A stretch of DNA of 41,428 bases from Deltaproteobacteria bacterium (lineage in GTDB: Bacteria; Myxococcota_A; UBA796; SXON01): the NCBI GenBank assembly GCA_947486185.1, contig CANKTH010000039.1, positions 1-41,428 of the forward strand, written 5' to 3'. Below the pieces are notes generated by a model, which was not told where the DNA came from, did not search any database, and worked only from the letters and a program-made list of their open reading frames with translations. Position numbers and translations under genes: made by a program. Numbering within the stretch: position 1 is the stretch's first letter; every line of letters starts with the position of its first letter. Of this stretch, positions 24,163 through 32,369 are shown piece by piece.

Positions 24163-25599
24163 ATGCGCCTGTGGATCGTCGGACTCTTGCTCGCCGTCGC
24201 ACCGCTCACTTCCTGCGGCACCCCCGAAAAGACGTTGGTTGAAGACTGTTTTAGCGGCGTGGACGAGGACGGGGACGGCGCGGTCGACTGCGCGGACTCG
24301 GACTGCGGGGTGGACGACGCCTGCAGCCCCGAGGACTGCGGCAATGGTCTGGATGACGACCGCGACGATGCCCTCGACTGCGAGGACGCCGACTGCGCCG
24401 GGAGCACCGGCTGTGACGGCAGCAACGCCGAAGACTGCGCAAACGGCATCGACGACAACGGCAACGGCTCGGTGGACTGCGACGATGCCTCGTGCGACGC
24501 AGATCCCGCGTGCGGCGCGGCGCCTACCGAGAACTGCACCAACGGCCTGGACGATGACTCGGACGGCGCGTTGGACTGTGACGACAGCGACTGCGCCGCC
24601 GACCCCGGGTGCGCCGACGCCGAAGACTGCTCCGACGGCCTCGACAACGACCAGGACGGCCTGGTGGACTGTGACGATGACGCCTGCGATGCCGACGGCG
24701 CGTGCGCGGGTGGCGGCGAAATCTGTAATGATACCCTGGATAATGACCTTGACGGCCTCACCGACTGCGACGACGATGACTGCGCGGCCGACGGTGCCTG
24801 TCTCGTGGGCTCCGAGATCTGTAACAACAGCACCGACGACGATGGCGACGCGCTGATCGACTGTGACGACGACGACTGCGCCACCGACCCCGTCTGCGGG
24901 GCGAGCGGCGGAGAGGTGTGTAACGATAGCAGCGACAACGACGGCGACGCGCTGATCGACTGCGACGACCCTGACTGCGCCGCGGACCCGATCTGCGGGG
25001 TTAGCGCCACCGAGATCTGCGACGACGGCGCCGACAACGACGGCGACGCGCTCATCGACTGCGACGACGACGACTGCATTGCCGACCCGGGCTGCGCGAC
25101 CGGGCCCACCGAGATCTGCGACGACGGCGCCGACAACGACGGCGACGCCCTGATCGACTGCGACGACGACGACTGCGATGCCGATGCGGGCTGCGCGGAC
25201 GGGCCCGCCGAGATCTGCGACGACGGCGCCGACAACGACGGCGACGCGCTGATCGACTGCGACGACGACGACTGCGTTGCCGATCCGGGCTGCACAGCCG
25301 GGCCCGCCGAGATCTGCAACGACGGCACCGACAACGACGGCGACGCGCTGATCGACTGCGACGACTCCACCTGCGCCTCCGACCCGAGCTGCGGGGCGGG
25401 GTCCGGCGAGACCTGCGACGACGGCAGCGACAACGACGGCGACGGGCTGATTGACTGTGACGACGACGACTGCTCAGGGGAGGTCACCTGCCCCCCGCCG
25501 CCCACCGAGATCTGCGACGACGGCAACGACAACGACAGCGACGGCCTCAGCGACTGTGATGACCCGGATTGTGGCACTGACCCGGTGGCCTGTCCCTGA
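24163..25599 (+). CDS. Lipoprotein with 14 Asp/Cys-rich repeats (copy 1)
   Basis: ATG 24163, with GGAGG six bases upstream, gives MRLWIVGLLLAVAPLTSC, a lipobox with Cys at residue 18. The rest is 14 repeats of about 33 residues. Each has E-x-C, a D-x-D-G or similar acid loop, then L-I/V-D-C-D-D and D-C, and a final C, so four Cys per repeat. The D-N-D-G-D-G-type loops resemble calcium-binding thrombospondin type 3 repeats. No other domain is present. The protein is strongly acidic, probably surface-exposed, and may bind calcium with disulfide-linked loops. Repeats 7-14 have an exact 99-bp DNA period. A second gene with the same repeat type and number lies at 30888-32309. The function is unknown. 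Confidence 0.88.
   Translation: MRLWIVGLLLAVAPLTSCGTPEKTLVEDCFSGVDEDGDGAVDCADSDCGVDDACSPEDCGNGLDDDRDDALDCEDADCAGSTGCDGSNAEDCANGIDDNGNGSVDCDDASCDADPACGAAPTENCTNGLDDDSDGALDCDDSDCAADPGCADAEDCSDGLDNDQDGLVDCDDDACDADGACAGGGEICNDTLDNDLDGLTDCDDDDCAADGACLVGSEICNNSTDDDGDALIDCDDDDCATDPVCGASGGEVCNDSSDNDGDALIDCDDPDCAADPICGVSATEICDDGADNDGDALIDCDDDDCIADPGCATGPTEICDDGADNDGDALIDCDDDDCDADAGCADGPAEICDDGADNDGDALIDCDDDDCVADPGCTAGPAEICNDGTDNDGDALIDCDDSTCASDPSCGAGSGETCDDGSDNDGDGLIDCDDDDCSGEVTCPPPPTEICDDGNDNDSDGLSDCDDPDCGTDPVACP
24814..25597 (+). repeat. 99-bp tandem repeat array inside the 14-repeat lipoprotein gene
   Basis: The codons for the Glu that starts each repeat lie at 24814, 24913, 25012, 25111, 25210, 25309, 25408 and 25507, an exact 99-bp spacing. 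Units starting at 25012, 25111 and 25210 are almost identical at DNA level (GAGATCTGCGACGACGGCGC opens each). Earlier units diverge and have other spacings. This indicates recent unit duplication. Confidence 0.85.
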
Positions 25600-25722
25600 G
25601 GCGCTGCGCCTAAGGCAGCCCGTCCCAGCCGCAGCCAGCCGCGCGGCGACTGGCTTGGCTCCGGTGCCCCGTCACGGTACTCTGGGGGGGGGCGCCGCAC
25701 CGTCATCTGCGCGGCGGCTGCC

Positions 25723-27294
25723 TCAGGTGGTGATCACCCGATCAAACGAGAGCCAGCGTCGCATCAGGGTCTTGGTCATCTCGCCGTTCTTCGCCATCCG
25801 CACAGCGGTGGTCCCCATCTTGACGTAGTTCGCGGCGTGCGCGAGCTGGATCACCGGCCAGGGGTGCTGCTTGAGGAAGCTCGAACGGGCCAGGGGTCGT
25901 AGGGCGCGGCGGGGTACGAAGGGCTTCGACAACAGTTGGATCAACGCGATCCAGAAGGTGTCCTCGACCGGCCGCGGGTACTCGAGGTTGACCCGATGCT
26001 GGTAGAAGATCTTGGTGTTGGTGCCCTCGATGTCGTACTCGCTGATGAGCCCCGACTCCAGGAGCTTGTGGTTGAGCTCCGAGCCCGGGAAAACCGTCAT
26101 CGAGAAGAGGTAAAGGTCAAAGGGGTGCGGGAAGGTCGAGATCAGCTCGAACAGCTTCTGTTTGTCTTCGTCGGTGGAGACCGGATCGTCGAAGATAAGC
26201 TGAAAGTGAGGCTTGATGCCGAGCTTATGGTAGAGCTGGGCGATATCGCCGATCGTCTGGTTCTTCACCCGCCGGTCGTACAGGTGCCCGGTGACCCGCT
26301 CGCTCGACTGGACGCCCATGTAGACCGCGACGAGGCCCGCGTCACGGAGCATGGTCATACGCTCTTCGTTCACCAGCTTCGGCTCGATGAAGATCTCGAA
26401 AGGAAGCCCGACATCCCGAGGGTACCGCTCACAGAAGTCCTTGAGCCAGTCGATCTGGAAGTTGAAGACCTCGTCATCAAACCGGATCCTCTTGAAGTCC
26501 CAGTGCTTCCGGGCAGCCTGGATCTCCGCCACCATCGAGGCGGGCGAGCGGACGCGGAACCAACGTTGCCCCGGGTAGACGTCCTTCTTGTACGTGGAGT
26601 TGTAGCAGTAGCTGCATTTGTAGATACAACCGCGACTTCCCATCATCTGGAAGACCGGATCGCCGTGCATGGGATCGCCGGTGGTCACCTTTCCGCCCCA
26701 GATGAAGAGCTTGTCCTGGTGACTGTGGTAGTCCCGGAACGGCAGCGTATCGAGGTCGTCCACCAACGGCCGAAGTGCGTTCTTGGTGTACTCCCCCGGC
26801 GCCTTGCCCTTGAGCCACACGTTGCCGGTGTCCGACACGTCCACACCGTCTCGTAGGCGGTTCGCCAGCTCGACCAACGCCAGCTCTCCTTCGCCCTGGA
26901 GCACCATGTCGGCGTCTTCGATACACTGGGCACCCATGAGGGTGGGGTGCATGCCGCCCCAGAGGACGGTGGCCTGGGTGCGCTGGTGGATCGCGTCGGT
27001 CAGGTGCCGCGCGCCCATGTAGTAGGCGCTCGCGCGGATCGAGATGCATACAAGATCCAGGCTGCGATCCTGGATGATCTTCACCAGATCGTCGAGCTCC
27101 TGGTCGGTGGCGGGGTCGATGTGGTTGGAGATCCAGTCCTTGAAGTAGATCTCCGTGGTGGGGTGACCGGCCTCGCGCAGCCCCGAAGCCAGGATACGAA
27201 CTGCGTTGTTCTCCACGTCGTACATCGAGACGATGCCGATACGCGGAGACCTGCCGCGGGTGGACTGGGTCAGATGTTCGATACGTTCGTTCAT
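25723..27294 (-). CDS. B12-binding-domain radical SAM protein
   Basis: Residues ~18-150 form a cobalamin-binding-like Rossmann domain (RIGIVSMYDVENNAVRILAS, LDLVCISIRASA, TVLWGGMHPTLM, GEGELALVEL). A radical SAM core follows, with GSRGCIYKCSYCYNS (C223, C227, C230) as the 4Fe-4S C-x3-C-x2-C motif, then VYMGVQSS and IDPV-like barrel strands. The B12 domain lacks the D-x-H-x-x-G motif, as in many members that bind cobalamin without His ligation. The family methylates or rearranges unactivated carbons in lipids, hopanoids, tetrapyrroles or peptides. ATG 27294 is preferred over GTG 27318. The substrate is unknown; nearby lipid-modifying genes suggest a lipid. Confidence 0.9.
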   Translation of the reverse strand: MNERIEHLTQSTRGRSPRIGIVSMYDVENNAVRILASGLREAGHPTTEIYFKDWISNHIDPATDQELDDLVKIIQDRSLDLVCISIRASAYYMGARHLTDAIHQRTQATVLWGGMHPTLMGAQCIEDADMVLQGEGELALVELANRLRDGVDVSDTGNVWLKGKAPGEYTKNALRPLVDDLDTLPFRDYHSHQDKLFIWGGKVTTGDPMHGDPVFQMMGSRGCIYKCSYCYNSTYKKDVYPGQRWFRVRSPASMVAEIQAARKHWDFKRIRFDDEVFNFQIDWLKDFCERYPRDVGLPFEIFIEPKLVNEERMTMLRDAGLVAVYMGVQSSERVTGHLYDRRVKNQTIGDIAQLYHKLGIKPHFQLIFDDPVSTDEDKQKLFELISTFPHPFDLYLFSMTVFPGSELNHKLLESGLISEYDIEGTNTKIFYQHRVNLEYPRPVEDTFWIALIQLLSKPFVPRRALRPLARSSFLKQHPWPVIQLAHAANYVKMGTTAVRMAKNGEMTKTLMRRWLSFDRVITT

Positions 27295-27466
27295 GACGGC
27301 GATCCCACGTCCTCGCACGGTACCACCTCTCTGCGGTCTCCGGGGGCGCTCCGCTGTCGGTGGCCTTACGAAACCGCGTCAAAGCGGGGAGTACGATGGG
27401 CCGCCTGCCGGCCGCCTGACGGTAATCGTGGGTAGACGTTCTCCCCGCAGGAGGTACGTGGGAAAC

Positions 27467-28201
27467 ATGGCTCGAACGGATAAAGCCCCGACGTTCGCTC
27501 TGGGACCTCCCCGACTGGAAGACGAGATCGATCTCATCACGGAAGAAGAGGAGGAAGAACGCTTTTTCACCGAACGACCCACCCAGGTCGCCGCGCCGCC
27601 CAAGCGCCTCGCGCCCGCGGCTGTGCCTCGCCTGCTCCGCGGCATCGCGCAGGGCCGCCAACCCCCTCCCCGCGACGTGGTCTTTCTTCGTGCCCGGCTA
27701 CCCGCGAGGCAGCTGTTCTGGTGGTTCCGGCGCCTCGCCGAGCTCGGCCTGGTGCTCGTCGCAGCCGCGCTCACCTGCGTCGTCGTGACCACACGCGCCG
27801 TACAAAGCCCGGTGGAGCTTCAGATCCTCGCCGTGCTGCTGATCGCCGCCTTCGTCGGGGGCGCGGCGGTCGTGGCGTTGATCTGGGCGCGAGTCGTTCA
27901 GCGCCGCTGGAGCATATTCAGTTTGGAGGGCATCTATCTTCTGCCAGACGCCGTCGTGGTCTGGTGTGGCCCGAGCGCGGTGCGCCTACCGCGGCGGCTC
28001 ATCGAAGAGGTGCACTTCCGGAACGGCGGCTCATGGCGAACGCGCACCTGCGTGTTCAACTGGCGGCCGGCCCCCGGTGCCGCGCCGGAGAGCCTCGTCG
28101 TCGGGCCTGAGTTTGGTGGCTTCTTGACCCGAGATGTCCGGCAGATCTCCAACTGGCTCTTTCGCACGAGCGCAACCGGGGACCGGGACCCCTTTACTTG
28201 A
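27467..28201 (+). CDS. Two-helix membrane protein, possible PH-like domain
   Basis: The N-terminus is cytoplasmic-looking and charged (EDEIDLITEEEEEERFF, then a basic Pro-rich part). Two membrane helices follow (LGLVLVAAALTCVVVTT and LLIAAFVGGAAVVALIW), then ~110 residues of beta-rich sequence (WSIFSLEGIYLLPDAVVVW, RLIEEVHFRNGG, LVVGPEFGGFLT). That arrangement resembles bacterial PH-like membrane proteins but no signature is decisive. ATG 27467 is taken as start; GTG 27458 is three bases after AGGAGG and could be used instead. The gene is divergent from the radical SAM gene and overlaps the convergent SRPBCC gene by eight bases. Confidence 0.65.
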   Translation: MARTDKAPTFALGPPRLEDEIDLITEEEEEERFFTERPTQVAAPPKRLAPAAVPRLLRGIAQGRQPPPRDVVFLRARLPARQLFWWFRRLAELGLVLVAAALTCVVVTTRAVQSPVELQILAVLLIAAFVGGAAVVALIWARVVQRRWSIFSLEGIYLLPDAVVVWCGPSAVRLPRRLIEEVHFRNGGSWRTRTCVFNWRPAPGAAPESLVVGPEFGGFLTRDVRQISNWLFRTSATGDRDPFT

Positions 28202-28745
28202 GCCCGGGGCTCGCCGCCTGCTCCCGGCGCGCCACCTCCGCGCGGAGCCCGTCCACGAGCCCGGTCACCCCAATACGACCGGCCTCCGCCTGGGCCCATT
28301 CGGGCACCGGCACCTTCCCCACCACGACGCTCCAGTACTGCACGACCGTGCCGCTGGCATGCGCCTCGAGCTCGTAGGCCCCCCGCAGCGCTTCGAATTG
28401 AGGGCCGTCAAGCAGATTCCACCAGACCCGTCGCCCATCGGCGCAGCGCGAGAGGCGGTACTCGACGTCCCCGATCGGCGTCGGAACGCGAAAAGCGACG
28501 TCGGCGCACGGCGCGGAGGGGATCAGCACCTCAGAACGTTCGAGGCGTGGAAGCCAGAGCGACATCGAGGCATGGTCCGCGAGCACGCTGTACACCGCGA
28601 CCGTCGGCGCGGGCACCAAAAACCAGGCGCGAAAGCCTCCTTCCGCGTCTCGACTGGACACCACCCCGCCACCGGCGACGTCCCCCAGCTCCGCTGGGCT
28701 GAGCCCCGCGAGCGCACCCGCCAGCGCCGTTGAAATCAACCACAT
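28194..28745 (-). CDS. Exported SRPBCC/START-like protein
   Basis: A short signal (MWLISTALAGALAG) precedes a domain reading AWFLVPAPTVAVYSVLADH, then ASMSLWLPRLERSEVL, VWWNLLDGPQFEALRGAYEL and GTVVQYWSVVVGKVPVPEW. The helix-grip pattern, in which a strand with V-P-A-P is followed by a helix and a long C-terminal helix (VTGLVDGLRAEVARREQ), is typical of SRPBCC/START-like lipid- or ligand-binding proteins. Two Cys flank the middle (APCADV, SRCADG). Its place beside lipid-modifying genes suggests carriage of a hydrophobic ligand in the envelope, which is inference. The divergent methyltransferase starts 177 bp away. Confidence 0.75.
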   Translation of the reverse strand: MWLISTALAGALAGLSPAELGDVAGGGVVSSRDAEGGFRAWFLVPAPTVAVYSVLADHASMSLWLPRLERSEVLIPSAPCADVAFRVPTPIGDVEYRLSRCADGRRVWWNLLDGPQFEALRGAYELEAHASGTVVQYWSVVVGKVPVPEWAQAEAGRIGVTGLVDGLRAEVARREQAASPGLK

Positions 28746-28922
28746 GCCCTACGCTAAACCTTTTGCCGCAAACCCGCAGCCCCAATCGAGCCGTGTGACG
28801 CCATGGGGGGCCAGTCGCGCCTCCAAGCCCACCGGCCGAAAGAAACCGACCGGCCAGTCATTAGGTTCTTCCTCGCACATTTCCATCTCGCCCGTTAGGA
28901 GCGCGGCCAGCCGGGAGGCAAC

Positions 28923-29771
28923 GTGAGCTCCACCCCAGACCAGATTCGTGTCTCGTACGACATCTCCAACGCCTTCTTCCGTTTGTGGCTCGACGAGCGG
29001 ATGCACTACACCTCGGCGGTCTTTCTGAGCCCCGAGCAGACGCTGGAAGCGGCGCAGGCCCACAAGTCGGAGCTGCTCTACCGCTTCGCAGAGCTCTCGC
29101 CCGACAAGTCCGTGTTGGACATCGGCTGCGGGTGGGGGGCCAACCTCGAATACCTCGTAGCTCGCGGGGTGCGGAAGGCCCACGGAATCACCCTGTCACC
29201 GGCGCAAGCGGAAGAGATCGAGGCGCGTGCCCTCCCGGGCGTCCAGGTGTGGGTCGCCGACTATGCGCTGTTCGAACCTACTGAACCTTATGATGCGCTG
29301 ATCTCGATCGAGATGGTGGACCACCTCGTCTCCCCGGCCCAGGCGCGAAACGGCGAGGCGGTAGACCGTTACCGGGCTTACTTCAGCCGGGTGGCCGAGT
29401 GGGTGTCCCCGGGGGCGTGCTTCGGCTTTCAGGCGATCCTGCGCAACCGAGTGCCCCGAAACCGAAAAGACCTGCTGGACCTTCAGTTCACCGCCGACGT
29501 GATCTTCCCGGGCGGCCTCAACCCCCGCCTCGAGGAGCTGGTCGCGGCGGTCAACCCGCACTGGGAGATCGTGGAGCTGCACACCCGACGGGAGGATTAC
29601 GGGCGCACCACGGGTGAGTGGCTGAGGCGACTGCGCAGCCATGAGGCTGAGATTCGCCAGCGGTGGGGAGACCAGGTGTTCGACGACTACGACCGGTACT
29701 TGTCGACCTGTGTCCGAGCATTTGCAAGCCACTGGGCAAGCGACGTGCAAATGAAGCTCCGCCGGATCTGA
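28923..29771 (+). CDS. SAM-dependent methyltransferase, cyclopropane-fatty-acid synthase-like
   Basis: The 282-aa protein has a class I methyltransferase fold. The N-terminus VSYDISNAFFRLWLDERMHYTSA and the step to SVLDIGCGWGANLEYL (SAM motif I), HGITLSPAQ and ISIEMVDHL match the CMAS/mycolic-acid-synthase-like family. In that family Y-D-x-x-N-x-F-x-x-L-x-L-D recognises the acyl chain. C-terminal EDYGRTTGEWLRRL is likewise family-like. Such enzymes methylate or cyclopropanate unsaturated acyl chains. It starts at GTG 28923. A fatty acid desaturase follows 135 bp downstream, which would supply double bonds. Activity is inferred from the family. Confidence 0.9.
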   Translation: MSSTPDQIRVSYDISNAFFRLWLDERMHYTSAVFLSPEQTLEAAQAHKSELLYRFAELSPDKSVLDIGCGWGANLEYLVARGVRKAHGITLSPAQAEEIEARALPGVQVWVADYALFEPTEPYDALISIEMVDHLVSPAQARNGEAVDRYRAYFSRVAEWVSPGACFGFQAILRNRVPRNRKDLLDLQFTADVIFPGGLNPRLEELVAAVNPHWEIVELHTRREDYGRTTGEWLRRLRSHEAEIRQRWGDQVFDDYDRYLSTCVRAFASHWASDVQMKLRRI

Positions 29772-29843
29772 GTGTCGCACGTGCCGCCACTCTCCCGCGG
29801 AAATCGTGAGCTTATCGTGTTCTTTCGATGATCCGCGCCGCGG

Positions 29844-29872
29844 TTGACACGGAGGAAAGGATGACGGATAAC
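29844..29872 (+). promoter_or_regulatory. Probable promoter of the desaturase gene
   Basis: TTGACA at 29844-29849 and GATAAC at 29867-29872 are separated by 17 bp. Transcription would begin near 29879, leaving a leader of about 28 bases with GGAG ahead of the ATG at 29907. The -10 box is weak (4 of 6) but the -35 is perfect. Confidence 0.5.
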
Positions 29873-29899
29873 GACCGCCAAGAAGGGTCGGCCCTCTAA
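29861..29899 (+). CDS. Possible 12-residue leader peptide ahead of the desaturase
   Basis: ATG 29861 with GGAGG five bases upstream opens a frame of 12 codons (MTDNDRQEGSAL) closing with TAA at 29897-29899, right at the GGAG that serves the desaturase start. The arrangement would suit a translated leader coupled to the next gene. It overlaps the likely promoter at 29844-29872, so it can be translated only if a more upstream promoter exists. No attenuator hairpin is evident. Confidence 0.3.
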   Translation: MTDNDRQEGSAL

Positions 29900-29906
29900 G
29901 GAGATC

Positions 29907-30887
29907 ATGCGTACCGGAGCCGAGCTCGTCCGAGCCACCAACCCTTTCGCCCAAGAGGACCGAGCTCGGTCCTGGCTCATGCTGGGCGTCTCAACTACGC
30001 TTTACCTTCTGGCCGTGGCGGGCGCGGCTTTCGCCCCCGCCTGGGGCTTCCGGCTCGGCTGCTCGGTGCTGGCCGCGTTGATGATCCTACGACTATTCAT
30101 GTTCTACCATGACTATCTTCATGGCGCGCAGTTCGGGACGTCCCCAGTGGCGCGTCGCTTCTTCACCGTTCTGGGGCTCTGGGTGCTCAACCCCAGCTCC
30201 GTCTGGCGGCAAACCCACGACTATCACCACAAACACACGGCGCGTATCCTGGGCGCCTCGATTGGATCCTACCCGGTGGCCACCCTGGACATCTGGGGGC
30301 AAATGAGCCGTGTTCAACGCCTGGGTTATAGACTAATCCGCAGCCCGCTCAACATGATGCTGGGCTACGTCACGGTGTTTGCATTGGGTATGTGCCTGCG
30401 TCCGTTCGTGCGTAATCCTCGGCAGCACCCAGACGGCGCCCTCGCGCTCGGGCTCCACGGGCTCGTCGTGGCGGCTCTCGGCTATTTCGGAAGTTTGGAG
30501 CTCGCGCTCTTCACGGTGGTCCTGCCCCTCGCCCTCGCCTGCGCCGCGGGGTCCTACCTCTTCTATGTACAACACAACTTCCCCGACATGAAGCTCAGGG
30601 GCCGCGCCGAGTGGGAGTATACCTTCGCGGCGCTACGCTCCAGCTCGATGATGGACCTCAGCCCGCTTCTGCACTGGTTTACCGGAAACATCGGCTTTCA
30701 TCACGTACATCACCTCAACCACCGGATCCCGTTCTACCGCCTGCCCGAGGCGATGGCGGCGCTGCCGGAGCTCCAGACACCGGCGCGCTCTTCGTTGCGG
30801 CCGGCTGACATCCGCGCCGCCTTGGGCCTGGCGCTCTGGGATGGGAGAGCCGACCGGATGTTGGCCTGGCACGAGATCCCCGGCTGA
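29907..30887 (+). CDS. Membrane fatty acid desaturase
   Basis: The three histidine boxes of the membrane fatty acid desaturase/hydroxylase family are present: HDYLHG, HDYHHKH and HHVHH (with an HNFPD segment before the last), separated by hydrophobic stretches. They hold the di-iron centre that inserts a double bond into an acyl chain. The protein is 326 aa, the expected size. ATG 29907 has GGAG four bases upstream. Its TGA stop abuts the stop of the convergent repeat lipoprotein without a gap. The CMAS-like methyltransferase upstream could act on the double bond formed; this link is inferred from position. Confidence 0.92.
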   Translation: MRTGAELVRATNPFAQEDRARSWLMLGVSTTLYLLAVAGAAFAPAWGFRLGCSVLAALMILRLFMFYHDYLHGAQFGTSPVARRFFTVLGLWVLNPSSVWRQTHDYHHKHTARILGASIGSYPVATLDIWGQMSRVQRLGYRLIRSPLNMMLGYVTVFALGMCLRPFVRNPRQHPDGALALGLHGLVVAALGYFGSLELALFTVVLPLALACAAGSYLFYVQHNFPDMKLRGRAEWEYTFAALRSSSMMDLSPLLHWFTGNIGFHHVHHLNHRIPFYRLPEAMAALPELQTPARSSLRPADIRAALGLALWDGRADRMLAWHEIPG

Positions 30888-32309
30888 TCAGGGGCAGACG
30901 GGATCATAACCGCAGTCGGGATCGTCACAATCGACGATGCCGTCTCCGTCGTCGTCGGTACCGTTGGTGCACATCTCGGGCACGCCGGTTCCGCCGCAGT
31001 TGGTGGCAAAACCACAAGTAGGATCGTCACAGTCGGCCAGGCCGTCCGCGTTGTCATCGATGCCGTTGTCGCAGAACTCCGGCACGATGCCGCCGCCGCA
31101 GGCCGGGTCACCGGTGCAATCCGAGTCGCCGCAGTCCACGATCGCGTCGGAGTCGTCGTCGACCCCGTTGTCGCAGATCTCCGAGCTCGTGCTGCTGCAG
31201 CTCGCGTCGCTGGTGCAGTCACTGTCATCACAGTCGGTGAGGCCGTCCCCATCGTCGTCGATGCTGTTGTCGCACGTCTCGCCGCCGCTCGAACAACCGG
31301 CATCCGCGGCACAGCTCGCGTCGTCGCAGTCGGTCTGCCCGTCGCCGTCGTCGTCGATGCTGTTGCTGCAGTCCTCGGGGGTCGCCCCGCAAGCCGGGTC
31401 AAACGTACAGAGAGAATCGTCACAATCCGAGAGCCCGTCCCCGTTGTCGTCGGCGCCGTTGTCGCAGATCTCGGTCGCCGCGCCGCAGGCCAGGTCGCTG
31501 GCGCAGCCGGCGTCGTCACAATCGATGGAGCCGTTGCCGTCGTCGTCGACGCCGTTGGCGCAGATCTCCACGACGCCGCCCCCGCAGCCCGGGTCGGTGC
31601 CGCAGTCGGGGTCCCCACAGTCGGAAGCGCCGTCCCCATCGTCGTCGATCCCGTTGTCACAGACTTCGCCGCCCGATGTACCGCAGCCCGGGTCCGCGGC
31701 GCAGTCGGTGTCGTCACAGTCGGCGAGGCCGTCGCCATCGTTGTCGGCCGCGTCGTCGCACACCTCAATGCCAGCGCCACCGCACGCTGGGTCGCTCAGA
31801 CAGACGGCGTCGTCGCAGTCGGTGAAGCCGTTGCCGTCGTCATCGAGCCCGTTGCCGCAATCTTCGCCCGCGCCACAGGCGGTGTCGTTGAAGCAGTCCT
31901 GGTCGTCACAATCGACGTAGCCGTCGTCGTCGTCGTCGCTGCCGTTGGTACAGTCTTCGCCTGATCCGCCGCACGCGGTGTTCGACGCACAGTCGTCGTC
32001 GTCACAGTCAACGAGGCCGTCTTCGTCGTCATCGCTGCCGTTTTCACAGTCCTCGGTCAGCGGCGTACACCCGGCGTCGGCGACACAGTCCGCGTCCTCG
32101 CAGTCGGCCACCCCGTCCGCGTCGTCATCCAGGCCGTTGGCGCAGTCTTCGAGCGCGGCGCAGGCTTCGGCACAGTCCGCGTCGTCACAGTCGACTACGA
32201 AGTCCCCGTCGTCATCCTGGCTGTTGGTACAGTCCTCGTCGGCCTTGACGTCGACCGGGTTGCAGGAGATGGGCAGGAGAAGGAGCAGGAGCAGGCGGAA
32301 CAAACGCAT
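30888..32309 (-). CDS. Lipoprotein with 14 Asp/Cys-rich repeats (copy 2)
   Basis: The protein begins MRLFRLLLLLLLPISC, a lipobox with Cys at residue 16. The remaining ~455 residues are 14 repeats of the same type as in the 24163-25599 gene: E-x-C, N/D-G-x-D-D-x-x-D-G, D-C, D-C, C, with four Cys in nearly all. The repeats here are more diverged and the linkers vary (GGSG, GGGVV), so no fixed DNA period exists. The match in number and in N-terminal anchoring suggests the two proteins are paralogues with related jobs, perhaps calcium-dependent structural spacers on the cell surface. Its C-terminal stop abuts that of the desaturase. The function is unknown. Confidence 0.88.
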   Translation of the reverse strand: MRLFRLLLLLLLPISCNPVDVKADEDCTNSQDDDGDFVVDCDDADCAEACAALEDCANGLDDDADGVADCEDADCVADAGCTPLTEDCENGSDDDEDGLVDCDDDDCASNTACGGSGEDCTNGSDDDDDGYVDCDDQDCFNDTACGAGEDCGNGLDDDGNGFTDCDDAVCLSDPACGGAGIEVCDDAADNDGDGLADCDDTDCAADPGCGTSGGEVCDNGIDDDGDGASDCGDPDCGTDPGCGGGVVEICANGVDDDGNGSIDCDDAGCASDLACGAATEICDNGADDNGDGLSDCDDSLCTFDPACGATPEDCSNSIDDDGDGQTDCDDASCAADAGCSSGGETCDNSIDDDGDGLTDCDDSDCTSDASCSSTSSEICDNGVDDDSDAIVDCGDSDCTGDPACGGGIVPEFCDNGIDDNADGLADCDDPTCGFATNCGGTGVPEMCTNGTDDDGDGIVDCDDPDCGYDPVCP

Positions 32310-32369
32310 GTCGTATCGTAGCAGGGTCCGGCGACGATGCCCAGAGGTCAGGCTTACACCCCCGCCCCA

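Noticed and set aside
24814..25597. CRISPR-like regular repeats
   Set aside because: The 99-bp period lies wholly inside a coding frame and encodes protein repeats. There are no short repeats with unique spacers.
24117..25706. Long minus-strand open frame, Ser/Pro/Gln-rich
   Set aside because: It is antisense to the Asp/Cys repeats and exists only because of their codon bias. The plus-strand gene has a signal peptide, ribosome site and regular repeats.
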